Source: Falciphora oryzae
Taxonomy: Eukaryota > Ascomycota > Sordariomycetes > Magnaporthales > Magnaporthaceae
Direction: 5' to 3'
DNA: 64,000 nucleotides
Assembly (NCBI GenBank): GCA_000733355.1
Contig: JNVV01000016.1
Location: forward strand, 124,001-188,000
Part shown: positions 10,947-23,659 of the stretch, one piece after another
How positions within the stretch are numbered: position 1 is the stretch's first letter
Layout: each line of letters begins with the position of its first letter
The notes under the pieces: generated by a model
Databases searched by the model: none
The model's input: the letters and a program-made list of their open reading frames with translations, nothing else
What the model was told of the DNA's origin: nothing
Program-made: the position numbers and the translations under genes

Positions 10947-13900
10947 TCACATGACAACCTGTGGGTCGAAACACCGTTAGTACTGGGCTTGCAATAAACA
11001 TATATGTAGAGGCGTCCGCAGCAAAGACTCACACAGTCGGATTCGTTCTTGCCCTGAGGAATACCCATCTCCTCGAACGTGGCCGGGCCTTGGCCCTTGG
11101 GCGGTTGGCCGACACCACCGCCGACAGGCTTTCTGCCAGGAGCCGTGGAGCCAGGTCCGGGGCTGGGTCCAGGACTCGGCCCCGGGCTCGGCCGGCCACC
11201 TGGTCCACCCTGCACGGGCGGTGCGCTCTGCCGACCCTGGTCCAGGGGGGACGGCCTGTCCTTGAGCTGCTGCGGCGGGTGGCCAGCCGTAGACATGCGG
11301 TTTTGTTGCGGGAGCGAGTCGAGGCGGTCGGGTCGCATCGACTGCGGCCTAGCGTTGGGAGCGTAGCGCTGGTCGTACTGCTCCGATGGCGGCCGCGCCG
11401 ACGATGACCGAGGTCCATAGTCGCGTCCAGGTTGCGCCGCCATGGGCGGTGATGGGTACCCACCGCCGCCAGGCCGCTGGTTATAAGCGGGTTGAGCGGG
11501 CAGCGGCTGCGGGGGGCCCTGCTTGGCCAGCCGGTTACGTGTCGGGTCTGCCGGACCGCCAGCACCGCTCATCATCGGAGCCCCTTGCTGGTCGTATCCA
11601 GGGCCGGCGGGGGACTGGTAACCGCCAGGACCTTGGGCATCCCAGCCGCCGAATCCTCCGGGTCCTTCCGACACAACACGGCCCTTAGCCGGTTGCGTGC
11701 CGGCTGGCTGCATGGCGGCGAGGCCAGAGCCATACGAATGAGACTGCCTCATGCCGGCGCCTCCCTGCGGATACTGTTGGTGCGCGTCTGGCCTGCCGCT
11801 GGGGCTGAGCGGGCGCGCGCCAAAGGCGGGGTTGGCACCGCCTCTGCCGCCGCCCGAGTTGCCTCGGATCTGGGGGTTGTAGTGCGGCGACACTGGTGCC
11901 AACGCGTGGGCCACGTCGTCCTCTGGGTAAGGAGCCACCGACTGGGGACGCAGGCCGAGTTGGGGTGGCCTGTCGTCGATCGGGTAGGGGGCCGCCGAGC
12001 TCGACCGTGGCGGCAGGTTCTGCTGCAGGTTGACCTGGAAGGCCGGCGGGCGTGCGCTGTTGCTGTTGAGCGAGAGCCTCGACGGGTCCGGCATGTCCAG
12101 GCTGTTCTGTGACGGGCTGCCGCTCCTCTCGATGGGCGTGGCGGGGCCAGAGCCGGTCTCGGCGAGGGGTGGCATCGTGGCTTCCTTCTGCTTGAACCGC
12201 TCCGGGCGCTTGCCGCGCTGGGAGCCGTGCTGCGACTTGATGCGCGTCAGCGTCGTCGTCTCGTGGTCCTCCTTGGTGAGCGTCTTGGAGTTGCTCAGCG
12301 AGTCGAGCCGTTGTAGGGCATCCTTGTTGCCGTTGTCGGCCGCCGTCTCGTACCACCGGCGCGCCTCACGCAGGTCCTTGCGCACGTGGATGCCAATCTC
12401 GTAGTAGTAGCCCATAGCAAACTCGCCCGTAGCGAGCTTGGCATCGGCGGCACGCTTTGCATATTGGAACGCGAGCTGCTCGTTCTTGGCGAACACGCCC
12501 TCGTAACCAAACAGAAACCAGCGGCTGACACCGAGCGCGGCCTCGGGCTGGCCCTGCTTAGCGGCCAGGCCGTAGTAGTGCAGCGAGTATGCGGGGTTGA
12601 AGTCGCAGCTCAGCTGGCAGAGCTCGTAGGCCTGGCCCATCTTGGACTGGGCCTTGGCGAAGCCGAGGAAGGCGGCCTTCTCGACATACTGGCGGGCGAG
12701 GCCGAGGTTCGAGGGCAGCAGGCCCTCGGGGATGTTGAGGTCGGGCAGATCGCGGGCGATGAGCATGCCGTAGACGTAGGCACCCTGGGGAGCGTCCTCG
12801 TCGGCGCTGTCGGCGGCGACCTGGATCAGGTCGAGGCCGCGCTGGTAGTCCATGGGGTAGCCGTGCTGGCCGAGCAGGCTCATCATCCCCAGGCGGTACG
12901 AGGCGGCCGAGTCGCGCTGCTCCATGCCGCGGGTGTAGTGCCGGATGGCCTTCTCCATGTCGTTGGAGTTCTCGTAGAGCATGCCCATGCGGTATTCGGC
13001 TCGGCCCCAGCCCTGCTCGGCGGCCTTGCGGTAGCCCAGGTAGGCCTCGCGCTTGTCGGCACGCTGGCCGAACTTGCCGAACTCGAGCCACTTGGCACGC
13101 ATGAAGAGGGCCTCGGGGTGGCCCTGCTCCGAAAGGTACTCGACGATGCTGACGGCGTCGTTGCGCAGCTCGTGCTCGACCTTGGGGGTGGTGGGGCGGT
13201 CGGCGCCCGGGTTCTCGCGCTGCCAGGCCTCAGCGGTGATGTCGACCCAGGCGAGCGAGTCGCGGGCCCACGACAGCTGCATGGCGACATTGTTGGAGTG
13301 CAGGACGTGCCGGCGGGCGTTGTACAGGATCTCCTCCTTCTCCTCGTCGCTCATGGGTATGTTCTCGCCCGTGACCTTGGGAAAGGGCGAGAAGTGGGGG
13401 GCGTCGAAGGCGTCGCCTTGGCCGGCCATCTTGTCGTAGGTGGTGCTGCGGCTGTCCTCGAAGGGCTTGAACTCAGCCGCGGCGGGCTCTTGTATGCGCG
13501 GCAGCTGCGCGTGGGTGGGCGTGTCGGGTGCACTGCCACTTCCGCCGCCGTTCTTGATTGCTGTAGGGTTGGAGGTGGTGTTGGTGGAGGCGGCTCCTGC
13601 TGAGCGTTCGCTCGCGTCGAGTTCGGCGGATGTTTGTTCAAGCCGTTGGAGGTCCTGTTGCATGTTCTGAGGGACCTCTGGCATTACCCTGCGTCAGCCC
13701 AACAGGAGGAGGGGGTGTCAGCAAAAAGTCGCGCGCCCGCACCCCCTTGGCTCTTGGCCGGCCCTCGTCGTGGAGTTGGCCGGGCAAGCACAGATTTTTT
13801 TTCTTTTTTTTTCTTGTTTGTCGCTTGGCCGAATCAAGGCCCGCTCGACGCTCCCAGCAGTTGCAGGGGGCTTCCAGAAGGGGTTTTCATAGTGGGCGTC

Positions 13901-16365
13901 GGGGCCCTCAGCAGCGGAGAGGGCTCACGGACGCTAATAACAAAGCAGGAGGGCTGAGGGAGTGAACGAATGGGCAGATGGGGATGGGCGGTTCACCGGA
14001 CCAAGACGGCTCGCATTACCGCGTGTTGTGGACTGGGGCTGCAAGGAGGGGCTTTTGGCGGGGAAAAAGCAAGGCAGGCCGGGCAGGCAGGCACCGCAAG
14101 CGGACAATCGAGGGGCTGGTTGGGCTGAGTGAGGGGAGTGGGTTGTGGGAAATTGAGTGCGCCTGGTTCGATGCATGCGGCAGAGACAGCTCGCCGGGCT
14201 CAATCCAATCCAGGCTGGCCTGCTGGTCTGGAGCCGCACCGAAAACGCGACCATTGCCGCCCGCAGCTGGCTAGGCGCGGTCCTTGTGTCTTGTGCTCAA
14301 GAAACAATGAAATGGAACATCAACGAAAACGAAAACAAAGCGAAAGACTGACTGACCTCTGGGGGGACGGGGCAAACACCTCAGGCATTTGGTAGTCGTC
14401 AAAGCCGCCGGGGACAAAAGTCGCACCAAGCTGTGGCATCTCAAGAGTCGACGAGCGTGGTGGTTGCTGCTGCTGCTGCTGCTGTGGCGGCGTTTGGGTG
14501 CCAGAGCCTGCATGAAATTAGGGGCGAGTGGGAAAAGGGTCGTCAGCAAATCGTTACAGGCGCCAATTGATTTGGCTGAAGAGCTGAGCTGCGTTGCTGC
14601 GGCGGGCTGCTGGTGTTGGCGTGGCAAGGCAAGTGCCACTGCTGCTTCTGGAAAGCGCCAGCCAGGGGGCCCGAGATGCGTGCAGCCAGCCACTGAGGTG
14701 CCGCAGAGGTCTGGTGCCTGGGCTGATCAAAATCTCCGCTTGGGGAGGGGGGATGGAAAACGGCGCGCCCTTCTTCTTCTTCTTCTTCTTCTTCTTCTTC
14801 TTCTTGCTGTTATACTTCTGTCCGGCGGTCCAGGCTCCCTCCAAAATCCGCTCTCATTCATGCGGGATTCCAGGCCGCAACAACAATGATGGAATCATGG
14901 AAGAGGGCAGTGCTCGCTTTGTTGAGGAAATTGAGAGGGCTGAGTGGTGCCGCCGGCGGAGCCTTTGAGGAGTCGCCAAAAGAAATCGATTCCCGCCAGA
15001 CAACCCAGCCCGTTGGGTGCAGGGGCCCCTATTGCTGCAGACCGCTGGAAGGAAAAGCCGGGGGAGCACACCCGGAGGGGCAAAACGGGACAACGCCTGG
15101 CTTGGCTTCTGTGAAGATCGACACAGCCCGGACCCTTGGATGCTGGGCCCCTGCCTGCCCTGGCTTTTCCGGATGTCCCGAGAAGGAGAGGGAAAAAAAA
15201 AAAAAAAAAAAAAGAGCAGAAGAGTCTGTGCGATGTGCAGAACAGGAGACAATAGGCGAGGAGCGAGTAGGAGAAAGGGCGCGAGACTTCAGCAAATATG
15301 ACGGGCTCGCTCCTGGGACCGCTGGAGAGCGTCTGACATGCGATCGGCGACGACGGCGTGCCGGCCCCTGTGCCTACCCGCACAAGCGACGCGTCCACCA
15401 GCCCGCCCGCCAGCCCCTGGACAGCCGTGATTCCAATGGAGGGCAGAGGTGGCAGCACATTGGGGATAACTGGGGCCAAGAGCCCCCTCTGCATGCGCGT
15501 CGCACGCTCGGATCCGGGAGACCCATCCCATCGGTCTCGCTGGCTCGCCCCTGCAGTCGGCCGGTAGGGTATCTCATCTTGTTCCCCACTGCGCTACCTA
15601 TGCGACGGATGGATGATGGAATGATGGGCGCAGCCTCGTCTCGTCGTCTAATCTTGGCTTGTGACAGGACACATAGTGCTTTTTTTTTTTTTTCTTTTTC
15701 TTCTCATCGTTTCGGCGCTGCACACAAAGAGGCTGGCTGTGCGACCAAGACGTGTCGGCCTGGCGGCTGAGTGACGACCGAGTCATCATCCTTCACCAAA
15801 TGTGGTGGTTTTGACAACGCAACCAAGGGTCCCATCTGTCGTCTGCGGGGCTGTGCCGGACTTTTGGGGAGAAAGCGGCGGATCGCGGGTCGGAAGATGC
15901 GTCATTGTTTCGAGTTGTGACAACGTCGGTGATGCTTTTGCTTGCTTTTTTGCTCCCTTTTTTCTCACTTCTTCCCGAGACCTCCGTCCGTCGTCCATGC
16001 CTTGGTCTTGACAGCTCGGCGCCGCTCGTAGATGCCTCTCAGATCCAGACTGGAGCCCTCAACGTCGGATCCGGTCAAATTATCCCTCGCACTCTCCTCA
16101 CATAAGCACCTAGCGCCCTCGGGTGGTGTCCGAGGAGTCCGGTCCGGTGGTCCATCGTTTGCAGCCGTCGAGAAGAAGAAGAAGAAGAGCGGCCATTGTT
16201 TTCCCCTGGGGGATCCAGTTCACGGAGAATAGGTAATGAGCAAAAACGCAGCAGCAAGTCACAAAACATACCTCGAACCGGTCCGGAAACGGCAACCTTC
16301 TCGGGGATCGGTGGAGGCGCGGCGGCGGCGGCAGCAGCCCTGTTTGCGGGTGGTGTGTTGACCAT
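10947..16365 (-). CDS. chs4: Chitin synthase activator, Skt5/Chs4 type, with Sel1 repeats and CaaX tail
   Basis: Binds and activates a Chs3-type chitin synthase at the plasma membrane (family knowledge). The model gives 958 residues in four exons: 16365-16272, 14507-14380, 13675-11033 and 10958-10947. The large exon is certain. It has a run of Sel1-like repeats (A-x4-G-x-A-E-Y patterns, about residues 245-545) and then a long Pro/Gly/Gln-rich tail. Intron 3 (74 bp, GTGAGT donor) joins Asp-Cys to a last exon of 12 nt encoding Val-Val-Met-stop, giving a CVVM farnesylation box like the yeast CVIM. The two 5' exons join in phase to give VRGSGTQTPP and YQMPEVPQNM, but their introns (1764 and 704 bp) are long for a fungus. 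A shorter start at the ATG at 13684 is possible. The first exon frame is also open up to an ATG at 16866, so the N-terminus is uncertain. Confidence 0.8.
14771..14805. repeat. (TTC)n microsatellite inside the first long intron of the chitin synthase activator
   Basis: About eleven perfect TTC units. The run lies between proposed exons 1 and 2 of the minus-strand gene, so it would be GAA repeats in the transcript. Confidence 0.95.
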
Positions 16366-17625
16366 GTTGGCGGCGGTTCGCGGTGGTGGTTGTGGCTGTG
16401 GCAGCGCTGGCGGTGGTGCAGCTGCCAGCCGGCTGCCAAATGCTGACGTCGGCCGGGGGTGGTCGTCTACCAGCGGCGGCGGCTGAAGGGGCTCCAACCA
16501 GACCAGCCGTGGCTTTCGGTGCGGTGCGGCAGGAGGCTGGAGCGGCGGCGGGGGACGCGACCTCGACAGGTAGAACAGAAACGAGATGCAGGGTGAAGGG
16601 ATTGTGACGACCCGGCGGCGGGCTCTGGGAAGAGGACCACCGCTCCTTATGGGCGACGAGGCCGTCAAGCGCTGGTCGGTGCTGCTCGGCGCTTCCTCCT
16701 GCTGCTTCTGGCCTCCCTCCTCCACAGGCAGACCCGCAATCCCTCCTTGGAGCTCCAGCCGCTGCTCGGGGTGCTCGTGTTGTCGTTGCTGCTGCGTACC
16801 GCTGTAACTGTATCCTCCTGCTGGCCTGACTTTCCCAACGATTCCTGCCGGAGCACTGACGGGCATGGGGATGGAGGGAGGAGGAGGCACGCAGCCAAGC
16901 TTAAAAAAAAAAATGAGGGGACCAGATTTAAAGGATTCCGCCTAGGCAGGTCAACGGCCCGCCCTTTGGCACAGAACAGGCGCTGGAACGTGGAGCCAGC
17001 AACTTTTGCTGCTGCTGCTGCTGCTGCTAAAACGATCTGATCCTAGGTAGATGAGATTCGACCCTTCCATTCAGCCAACACTAGCACCACAAGGTCCAGC
17101 CCCCGCGCCGGAAGACGCGCCTCTAATTGTAATAAACCGACAGTCCTGAGCCCAGGGTTGGGTTCGCATCGTCTTGGGTCCAATCTCGCTCTTGTTGGCT
17201 GCCATTTCGACCACGCATTTTGGGTATGTGCAGATTGGACGCATGTGTCTGTTCCACATGGTCTTACATCGCCTCATCACAGATCCATCACCTACTCCAA
17301 ACGCACACCACCTAGCCGTGCTGCCACCTTTGTATTGTGTGGCTACACTTCCACCTCGTCCCTTTTTTTCTTTCTCGCTACAGAGCGCCTGAACTTGCTA
17401 GTACCACGTGGACACGCAGCTACACCAGGAGCGTGCGCCGGCAATGGCGCATGTGGCAGTGTTTGCGTTGGGGGTCTGCGGCTGAGCCCAAGGAAAATGA
17501 AGCCTTTGACGGACAAACTAAGCGCTAGCGCCATCTCTGCCACTCCAGTCCGCCACGCCTCCGCAAGATTTGGGCATGCGTCACCCAAATTTCCAGCTTG
17601 TTTCAATGTCGTTTTGCTGCTAGCT
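16366..17625. other. Upstream region of the chitin synthase activator, no other gene seen
   Basis: The minus-strand frame of the first exon stays open to an ATG at 16866 and is Pro/Gln-rich, so part of this may be additional coding sequence or 5' leader. Beyond 16900 I see no coding signal. A (GCT)n run lies near 17010-17028 and a CCTAGGTAG word near 17042. Confidence 0.4.
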
Positions 17626-17628
17626 CAA

Positions 17629-17671
17629 GGGCGTTATCGGCAGCAACGATCGTTACCGTCATTGTCGTTGC
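17629..17671 (+). repeat. Left terminal inverted repeat of the 17.6-18.5 kb element
   Basis: 43 bases matching the reverse complement of 18415-18457 without a mismatch by eye. The outermost bases are GGGCGTTATCGG. Confidence 0.85.
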
Positions 17672-18414
17672 GGGCGCCAAGAGACAGGGGATTTTTATTT
17701 TATCTGGACACGCCTTGCCGTTTTTAGTAGGGGATCTGCACCAAAAGAGGGGCGTGACCGTCCGCAACGATGAGAGGAAACTGACAGGGGGCAGACGAAG
17801 GTACCCAACTTGCAGGGAGTCGTTTGAAGCCAAAACTAAGCCTAATTTGTACTAGTTGCCCAGCCAAATTGGCTCATGCCCTTGTTCTTAGGTCGTTTTC
17901 GTCACGATTGAAAAAAAAGGAATACGGTCACGGCGGTGCGGGATCCCTATGCTGCAGAAGTTCGTGCTTCCTGCAAATTTATAAGCAAATAAGAAGCTAT
18001 TCGCCATAGCAAACAACGCCCGCGATGGAAGCCGATCCCGACGAGCATATACGTACCGTGGCGGTGGTGGTAACTGTTATTGCAATTCTCCAGAGGAAAA
18101 CGGTCGGCGCTAGTTGAGGTTACTCGAGTTTGCGATTGGGAGGCTATCTGGGAGTTGGGAATAGCTTCAAAAAGCACGTCGCCGGCCTTTGTTGCCTGGG
18201 TATCGAAGGGAAGTTGAGAAGACATTTTTTTCGTGATAATTTGTGCTAATTTTGGCCTGCAAAGGCAGGTTCGTCATGTTGTGTCTTGACGGCAACGATC
18301 TCTGTGCCCCTCCCCCTCCACCTCTGGACACAGCCCCTGTTTTTTGGCGGACGGCCGCTGACTGGGGGACCCTGACGGTACTTTTGGCCCCCCTGCAGCA
18401 ATTCTTGTACCTCT

Positions 18415-18457
18415 GCAACGACAATGACGGTAACGATCGTTGCTGCCGATAACGCCC
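18415..18457 (-). repeat. Right terminal inverted repeat of the 17.6-18.5 kb element
   Basis: Reverse complement of 17629-17671. It ends in CCGATAACGCCC and is followed at once by CAA. Confidence 0.85.
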
Positions 18458-18460
18458 CAA

Positions 18461-20512
18461 GGCTCACTCAGCCCACAAAGTTAGCGGCGACTGACCGACT
18501 AGCCGGCTGGCTGGCTGGCTGGCTGGCGGATGCTTCTCTGCCCAAAAACGACAAAACCCGACGACGACAACGACTGCGACCACGTCTACACACTCCAGCG
18601 GTCAAGAGGATTAGATATGACCGTTATGTAGCTAGATAAGGCCTGTTTGGTGGCATGCGCAAAAACCAACCCCTTCCAATCCTTCCAATACAATAACACC
18701 CGACAAACCAACCAGTCCCATCCCTCTCCAGCCCGATCCCCCATCTGTCCACGCGCGTGAACCAGGCCCTCGGCACCCCCCGGATACCAACGGCTGCAAT
18801 GATACCATCACCTGTAGTAGCCGACTTGCATACCGCCCTCGCGTCCATGCCGCATCTCAGTTCCAGCCCCCAGCTGAGCTGCGCTTCCGGCTCAAGCCAC
18901 CACCAAACCTCCCATGCCCGCCTCGCCGCACCACGCCCTCTCGACAGTCACATCAGCCCCGGAGCGACCACCTCTCGTCAAAGATGAAAGGACCCCGAGA
19001 AAAACGCCACTCCACGTCTTGTCATAACTTCTTGATTGCCATGCTGTAATATCGTTTTAACCCATAATTATTGCCCCCTTGTACAGACAGGTACCGTGTC
19101 CCGAAACCGCAACGATGCTAGACACAACCAACTCCCATGCGGCGATGCGCCGTTCCCATAAGCCCAAAAGGCAACGCGATCCATCCGTTCCCGCTTTTTT
19201 TTTTTCTCCCGCGCCACGCGNNNNNNNNNNNNNNNNNNNNNNNNNNNNNNNNNNNNNNNNNNNNNNNNNNNNNNNNNNNNNNNNNNNNNNNNNNNNNNNN
19301 NNNNNNNNNNNNNNNNNNNNNNNNNNNNNNNNNNNNNNNNNNNNNNNNNNNNNNNNNNNNNNNNNNNNNNNNNNNNNNNNNNNNNNNCAAGACGGCCCAG
19401 TCGGGAGTTTAGATACAAGTAAGAATGCAACTAGACGCTCAGACCGGTGCCTCGCTTTTTTGAGCAGGTATGTCCCACGAAGCCTCCATGGCTTCGGTGC
19501 TGTGATCGCAAAAAATATGCTGCAGAAACGAGGTGATGTGGAAGATTAAAAAAACGAAGAGCAAAACAGGAGATGACGAGGCTTCAGAAGAAAAACAGAC
19601 ACCAAAAGATCGTGATCCGGACGAATATATACCGGAATCGGGCCAGAAGTAACTAACTACATAGAGAATGATAGTGTGCGGGTAGACGCGAGGGAAAGTT
19701 GGAGGAAATAAAAAGACCCAGAGAAATATCAGATGACGCTTGGAAATGGATATCAAACATCTGGATTAAAGCGCCCAGGTTTGACCCGTAGCAAATGAGA
19801 AAAAAGGAAGAAAAGACAAGAAAACAAGAACCAGAACCAGACGAGATCATCAAATTATCCTTCCCAGCCGTCACGCTACTTTCCCAACTATCCGCATCCA
19901 AGTGATTTATTGCTCGGCGAGATGATGCTCAAATTCCATGAGCCAGATTCGCCAGCTGTCGCCACCAGTCCTAAGTAGGTCGTGATGAACGACAGACAAT
20001 GTCCTTGGGAGCGCGGATGAAAAGAGAACAAGCGATACAGTTGAGAATTCCGTAAAAGTCGTGAATCGAGAGACCATCAGGGTGGGGCACCCATCGTAGT
20101 AAAAGTCGGTGCGATGCAGTTGCGTACGCCATACAGCCGTTTTGTGATGCGTAATAAATGCTCATGCAGCATTTGCTCCTGGGCTGTTGTAGCCTTGGGG
20201 TAAAAAACAGGTGGCGCAAGGGCCAAAGAAGATTCGGATGACTTGTCGGAGATCGAGTGGAAACCCGGTGGCTGATATGGTGCCAGAAGAGAAAGGTCTA
20301 AGTTGGAGAGACCAGACAGGCGAATAATCGAAGTTCGTAGGTGCTCGTAAAAATAATTGTGCAAAATGGAACACGGTGGGCGTGTCTCGAGGAGAGCCCA
20401 GTCCAGGTCGGCCGTGCGATGGAAGAGCGTGCTAGAGGCGAACATAGATCGGGCATGCGACAGTACTACCTTGTCGATGCCGGCATCATCGTTGCCCAAG
20501 CAAAGGCGTCCA
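18461..20512. other. Gene-poor region around the assembly gap
   Basis: Contains a short (CTGG)n run near 18505-18528, a T-rich tract before the gap and 167 N. No reading frame here carries a recognisable motif. The part next to 20513 is presumably the 3' untranslated region of the NYN gene. Confidence 0.5.
19221..19387. other. Assembly gap (167 N)
   Basis: A run of N. Its left border follows a T-run and a GC-rich stretch, typical places for sequencing dropout. Confidence 0.99.
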
Positions 20513-22206
20513 TCAGTAGGGCTGGGCTGGAGAATCGAACAGCTCTTCGACGTACGAGTCCAGGGGGACGATCCTGAACTGTTCCTTCCACTTTCCCGAA
20601 GCGCTGAGCCTTTGCCAAGAGGACGAGATGGTCGACTTCCACGTAACAAGCTCGACGTGCCATCCCTTGGCAAGGGCCCGTTCGGCCATGGTGAGAAAGC
20701 CGCCCGAGAACTCGGCAGCCGCTGCGTCCCCAGTCGCCAGGACGATGGTGCTCCTCTCGAAGTCGAGAACGCTCTCGCACATCTTCAGGTGAAGAATTTC
20801 GTCCACACCCTGCTCTCCGTTTCTCAGGACGCAGGGTGGCGCGACCGCCCGTGGGTCCTCATCTGAGGAACCCGTCGAGGACAGGCTGTTCGGCTTTGGT
20901 CGCCGCATGTGTCGTCGGGCCTTGGGTGTGGGGGGCTGTGGCTTGCTCACGCGGCTGAGAATGTTCATCTCGTAGCCTAGATCCTCCGCATCCTTCATGT
21001 ATTGTGGCCACTTCGACTTATCGTGCGGCTCGGCCGTGGAGCCTGCGACGACGCGCTTGGCAACGTGACGGCCACGTTGAAGGATCAGAGACAGACCCTC
21101 AAACCAGAAGGGCGGTGCGAGTACCTTCTTGTTGGCGGGGATGCACCGTCTCCGTTTGACGTGCTGGTAGAAGCCAATGATGATGTTGGACATGTCGACA
21201 AAGACATGAATTCCATCGCCCGAAACGGTAGAATGGTCAGCCTGTAGGACCGCGTCCTTAGCGCACTCGAGCCCGAGCCTTGCGGCAATGATGTTGGCCT
21301 TGGCAGGTCTGCTGGCCAAGTAAACCGGGTTGACCACATTCATGGTGTAAAGAGGAGCGTATTGGGGCTGGTAGTCACGCATGTCGACCTGCGCAGCACG
21401 CGAGAGCGGGCCGAGGGGAATGGGACAGAACCAGAGAGGTCGGTATGGGCCAGGGAAGGCATAACAGGCATGCGAGTAATGGTCCAGATAAGAGGCTCCC
21501 TGAGCGAGACGGCTGTAGTTGCGATCCGCGGTGGCTGCAAGCTTGAGCTCGTCATCGGCGAGAGACAGCTCAGCCATATACAGCTCCTGTTTCAGGGCTG
21601 CAAGAGCAGATGGACTGAGATCGCCGTAGGGGGTGAGGGTACAAGAAGGGCTGTAGAAGGCTGGGGCAGCCGAAGGCACGGCAACAGAAAAGCCGTGAAC
21701 GCCACCGCCAACATGATGGAAAGGGGGCGAGGCTTCGGGTGACTGGATGGAGCCGGGATGGAAAGTCTGGGCTGGTGCGTGTTGTTGCTGTACGTCGGCA
21801 GGGTGGAAGCTATCTCCTACCATCGACGGCGGAGATGAGGCAGATGTGGAGTAGGCCTTCGTCGCAGGAGTTGGGCTCCACGCCTTGGAAGAAACGGGGC
21901 TTCGTGCTTCGGTGATTGCCGGACTGAGAGTAGACAGGTCGAGCTTGTCGATGAAATCGCGAGGAATGAAAGACACGCGGGGTGTCGAGCGCTCAACCTC
22001 GGACTCACGGGTCAGAGACATCCCATCATCAGGTCCAGATGCTACCGGCTCGGAGGACGATGCGGCCGGGCTTGGAGGAGCAGCGCCGACTGCGGGCGCG
22101 GACCGCTTCGAGGCGGCGAGGCCCGCGGCAGGGAAAGAGAAGATCGCATCGTCGGCCAGAGCTTGGAAAAGACCTCGGAAGTTGCCAAGTTTGGGCGAGG
22201 CAGAGC

Positions 22207-22237
<31 letters not shown>

Positions 22238-22312
22238 CAGGTGCGGCGTGCCACCGCCGTGCTTCCTCCGCTGACCATGGTCCTTCTTGGAGCCGCGACT
22301 GGGGATTCGCAT
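20513..22312 (-). CDS. NYN-domain (PIN-like nuclease fold) protein
   Basis: A single exon of 599 residues from the ATG at 22312; the frame is also open to a TTG at 22327. The N-terminal 350 residues are Pro/Ser-rich and probably disordered. The C-terminal part, about residues 365-585, has the NYN/PIN-like pattern. GIHVFVDMSNIIIGF supplies the first acidic residue after a beta strand. VDEILHLKMCESVL follows, and STIVLATGDAAAAEFSGGF then has the second acidic Asp in the typical TGD position. The strand WHVELVTWKSTISSSW closes the fold. NYN proteins are ribonucleases or RNA-binding proteins; the substrate here is unknown. A Ser/Pro-rich insertion with a basic KARRHMRRPK stretch interrupts the domain. 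Confidence 0.8.
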
Positions 22313-23659
22313 GTCGGATCGGATCAAAGGTGGAAAATTGAAAGCAGGGCCGTGGAAGTGTAGCTAGACGGCATCTCCGACAGGAACACACAGCAGGAAG
22401 GGAGCGTAGCGGCTGGGGCAGAAAGGAAAGACAAGAAACCAAAAGGCCCGCCGATGGGATTGGAGTTGCCTCTCTCTGTCAACCAGAGGAGGTAGGCGCA
22501 GGTGGACTAGTGGAGATGGGTAGAAGTTGAGTGGAAGAAGAAAAAGCGTGCTTGAGCCCGGTCTGAGGGTGACGTGAAGAGACGCGGCAGACGTGAGCAA
22601 CACCAAAGACCAAAAGATAAATGGAACCAAACCCAACGGTATAACGAATTCGAGGCCCGAAGCGGGGGAGCGTCAGCGCCGACGAGGCCTGGCTTCTCCC
22701 GAAGTTGGCAGTGGAAAACGAAGAGAGAGGAAAGGAAATGGAGGCCAGGCTAGACGGGGTTGAGAAGGAAAAAGGAAAGAGAACGGGTACAGGCACAAGA
22801 AAAAAAAAAAAAAAAAAAACAAAGCTGCAGCTATGCGTCGTCGCTGGTGACCGAGTTCGCTGTGTTGTCTGCGAGCGATGCGGAGTTCATGTTTGGATGA
22901 AGTCGAACTGGTGCTGAAGTGGAGTCCGTCCGTCGGGTCGTGGCGTGTGCTGTGCCTTCCAGGTTGGGTGGCGGCTTTGTTCTCTTGTGCTCGTGCGTCC
23001 AGCTGTTCTCCTGTGGGGGCGGGCCCCTTCGATCGCTTGCCCCTGTTGGTTGGCCGATGCAGGTGAGTCGAACGCCCTGCAGTGCGGGTGGCCAGCGGGG
23101 CGTCAGTCCATTTGGCAGCGTTGGGTGCAGTGGGGTGTGGACCCCTGGCCTCAGCTGCCGCGTGCCGCGTCGAAGCCTGACGTGAAGATAACAGCCAGTT
23201 TGACTAAGCTGGATGCAAGAGACGGCCAATGGAAGCAGAACAACCATGCAAAAAATGTTCGTGACATGGGAGAGAAGCAGCGACCCTACCTAGATCACTG
23301 GTGGCCCGATTTCTCCAGCCGTGCGTTCTCCAGGATTGACGACGTGGCTGGCAGACAGCACGTCGCGCGCTGCCCAGTGGAAAAAAACGGAGCTTTGTTT
23401 GGGCGGTCGAGGGGAAGGCAAGGCAGGCATGTGATATCATCCTCCAACACGGCCAGGCGCCGAAACACCACCAGTCTGACAGTAAATTACAGCTGACAAC
23501 TCCCTCGTTGTCCGGTTCAGCTCGCAGGAGCCAGGGAAAGCAGGAAAAAAAAAAAAAAATTAACAGACTAAAAAATTGAACGAACCCGCCAAACTCTTTT
23601 TCTCCCTTTTCCAAGTGCCTGTTATCTCTACTAGACCTCGGCCGACAAGGCTGGCTGGC
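22313..23659. other. Intergenic region between the NYN and rsc1 genes
   Basis: A 1.3 kb spacer upstream of the NYN gene and downstream of rsc1. It has an A20 run near 22799 and an A14 run near 23546. No coding signal was seen. Confidence 0.5.

Larger units (their letters stand above)
17629..18457. mobile_element. Non-autonomous inverted-repeat element (MITE-like), about 830 bp
   Basis: The 43-base left end (17629-17671, starting GGGCGTTATCGG) is an exact reverse complement of the right end (18415-18457). The element is flanked directly by the trinucleotide CAA on both sides (17626-17628 and 18458-18460), a possible 3-bp target site duplication. The interior shows no transposase or long conserved reading frame, so it looks like a non-autonomous DNA transposon. 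Its family cannot be assigned from one copy. Confidence 0.6.

Noticed and set aside
12386..13603. A 405-codon open frame antisense to the chitin synthase activator.
   Set aside because: It mirrors a GC-rich coding exon. The sense strand has clear Sel1 repeats, and the antisense product has no recognisable motif.
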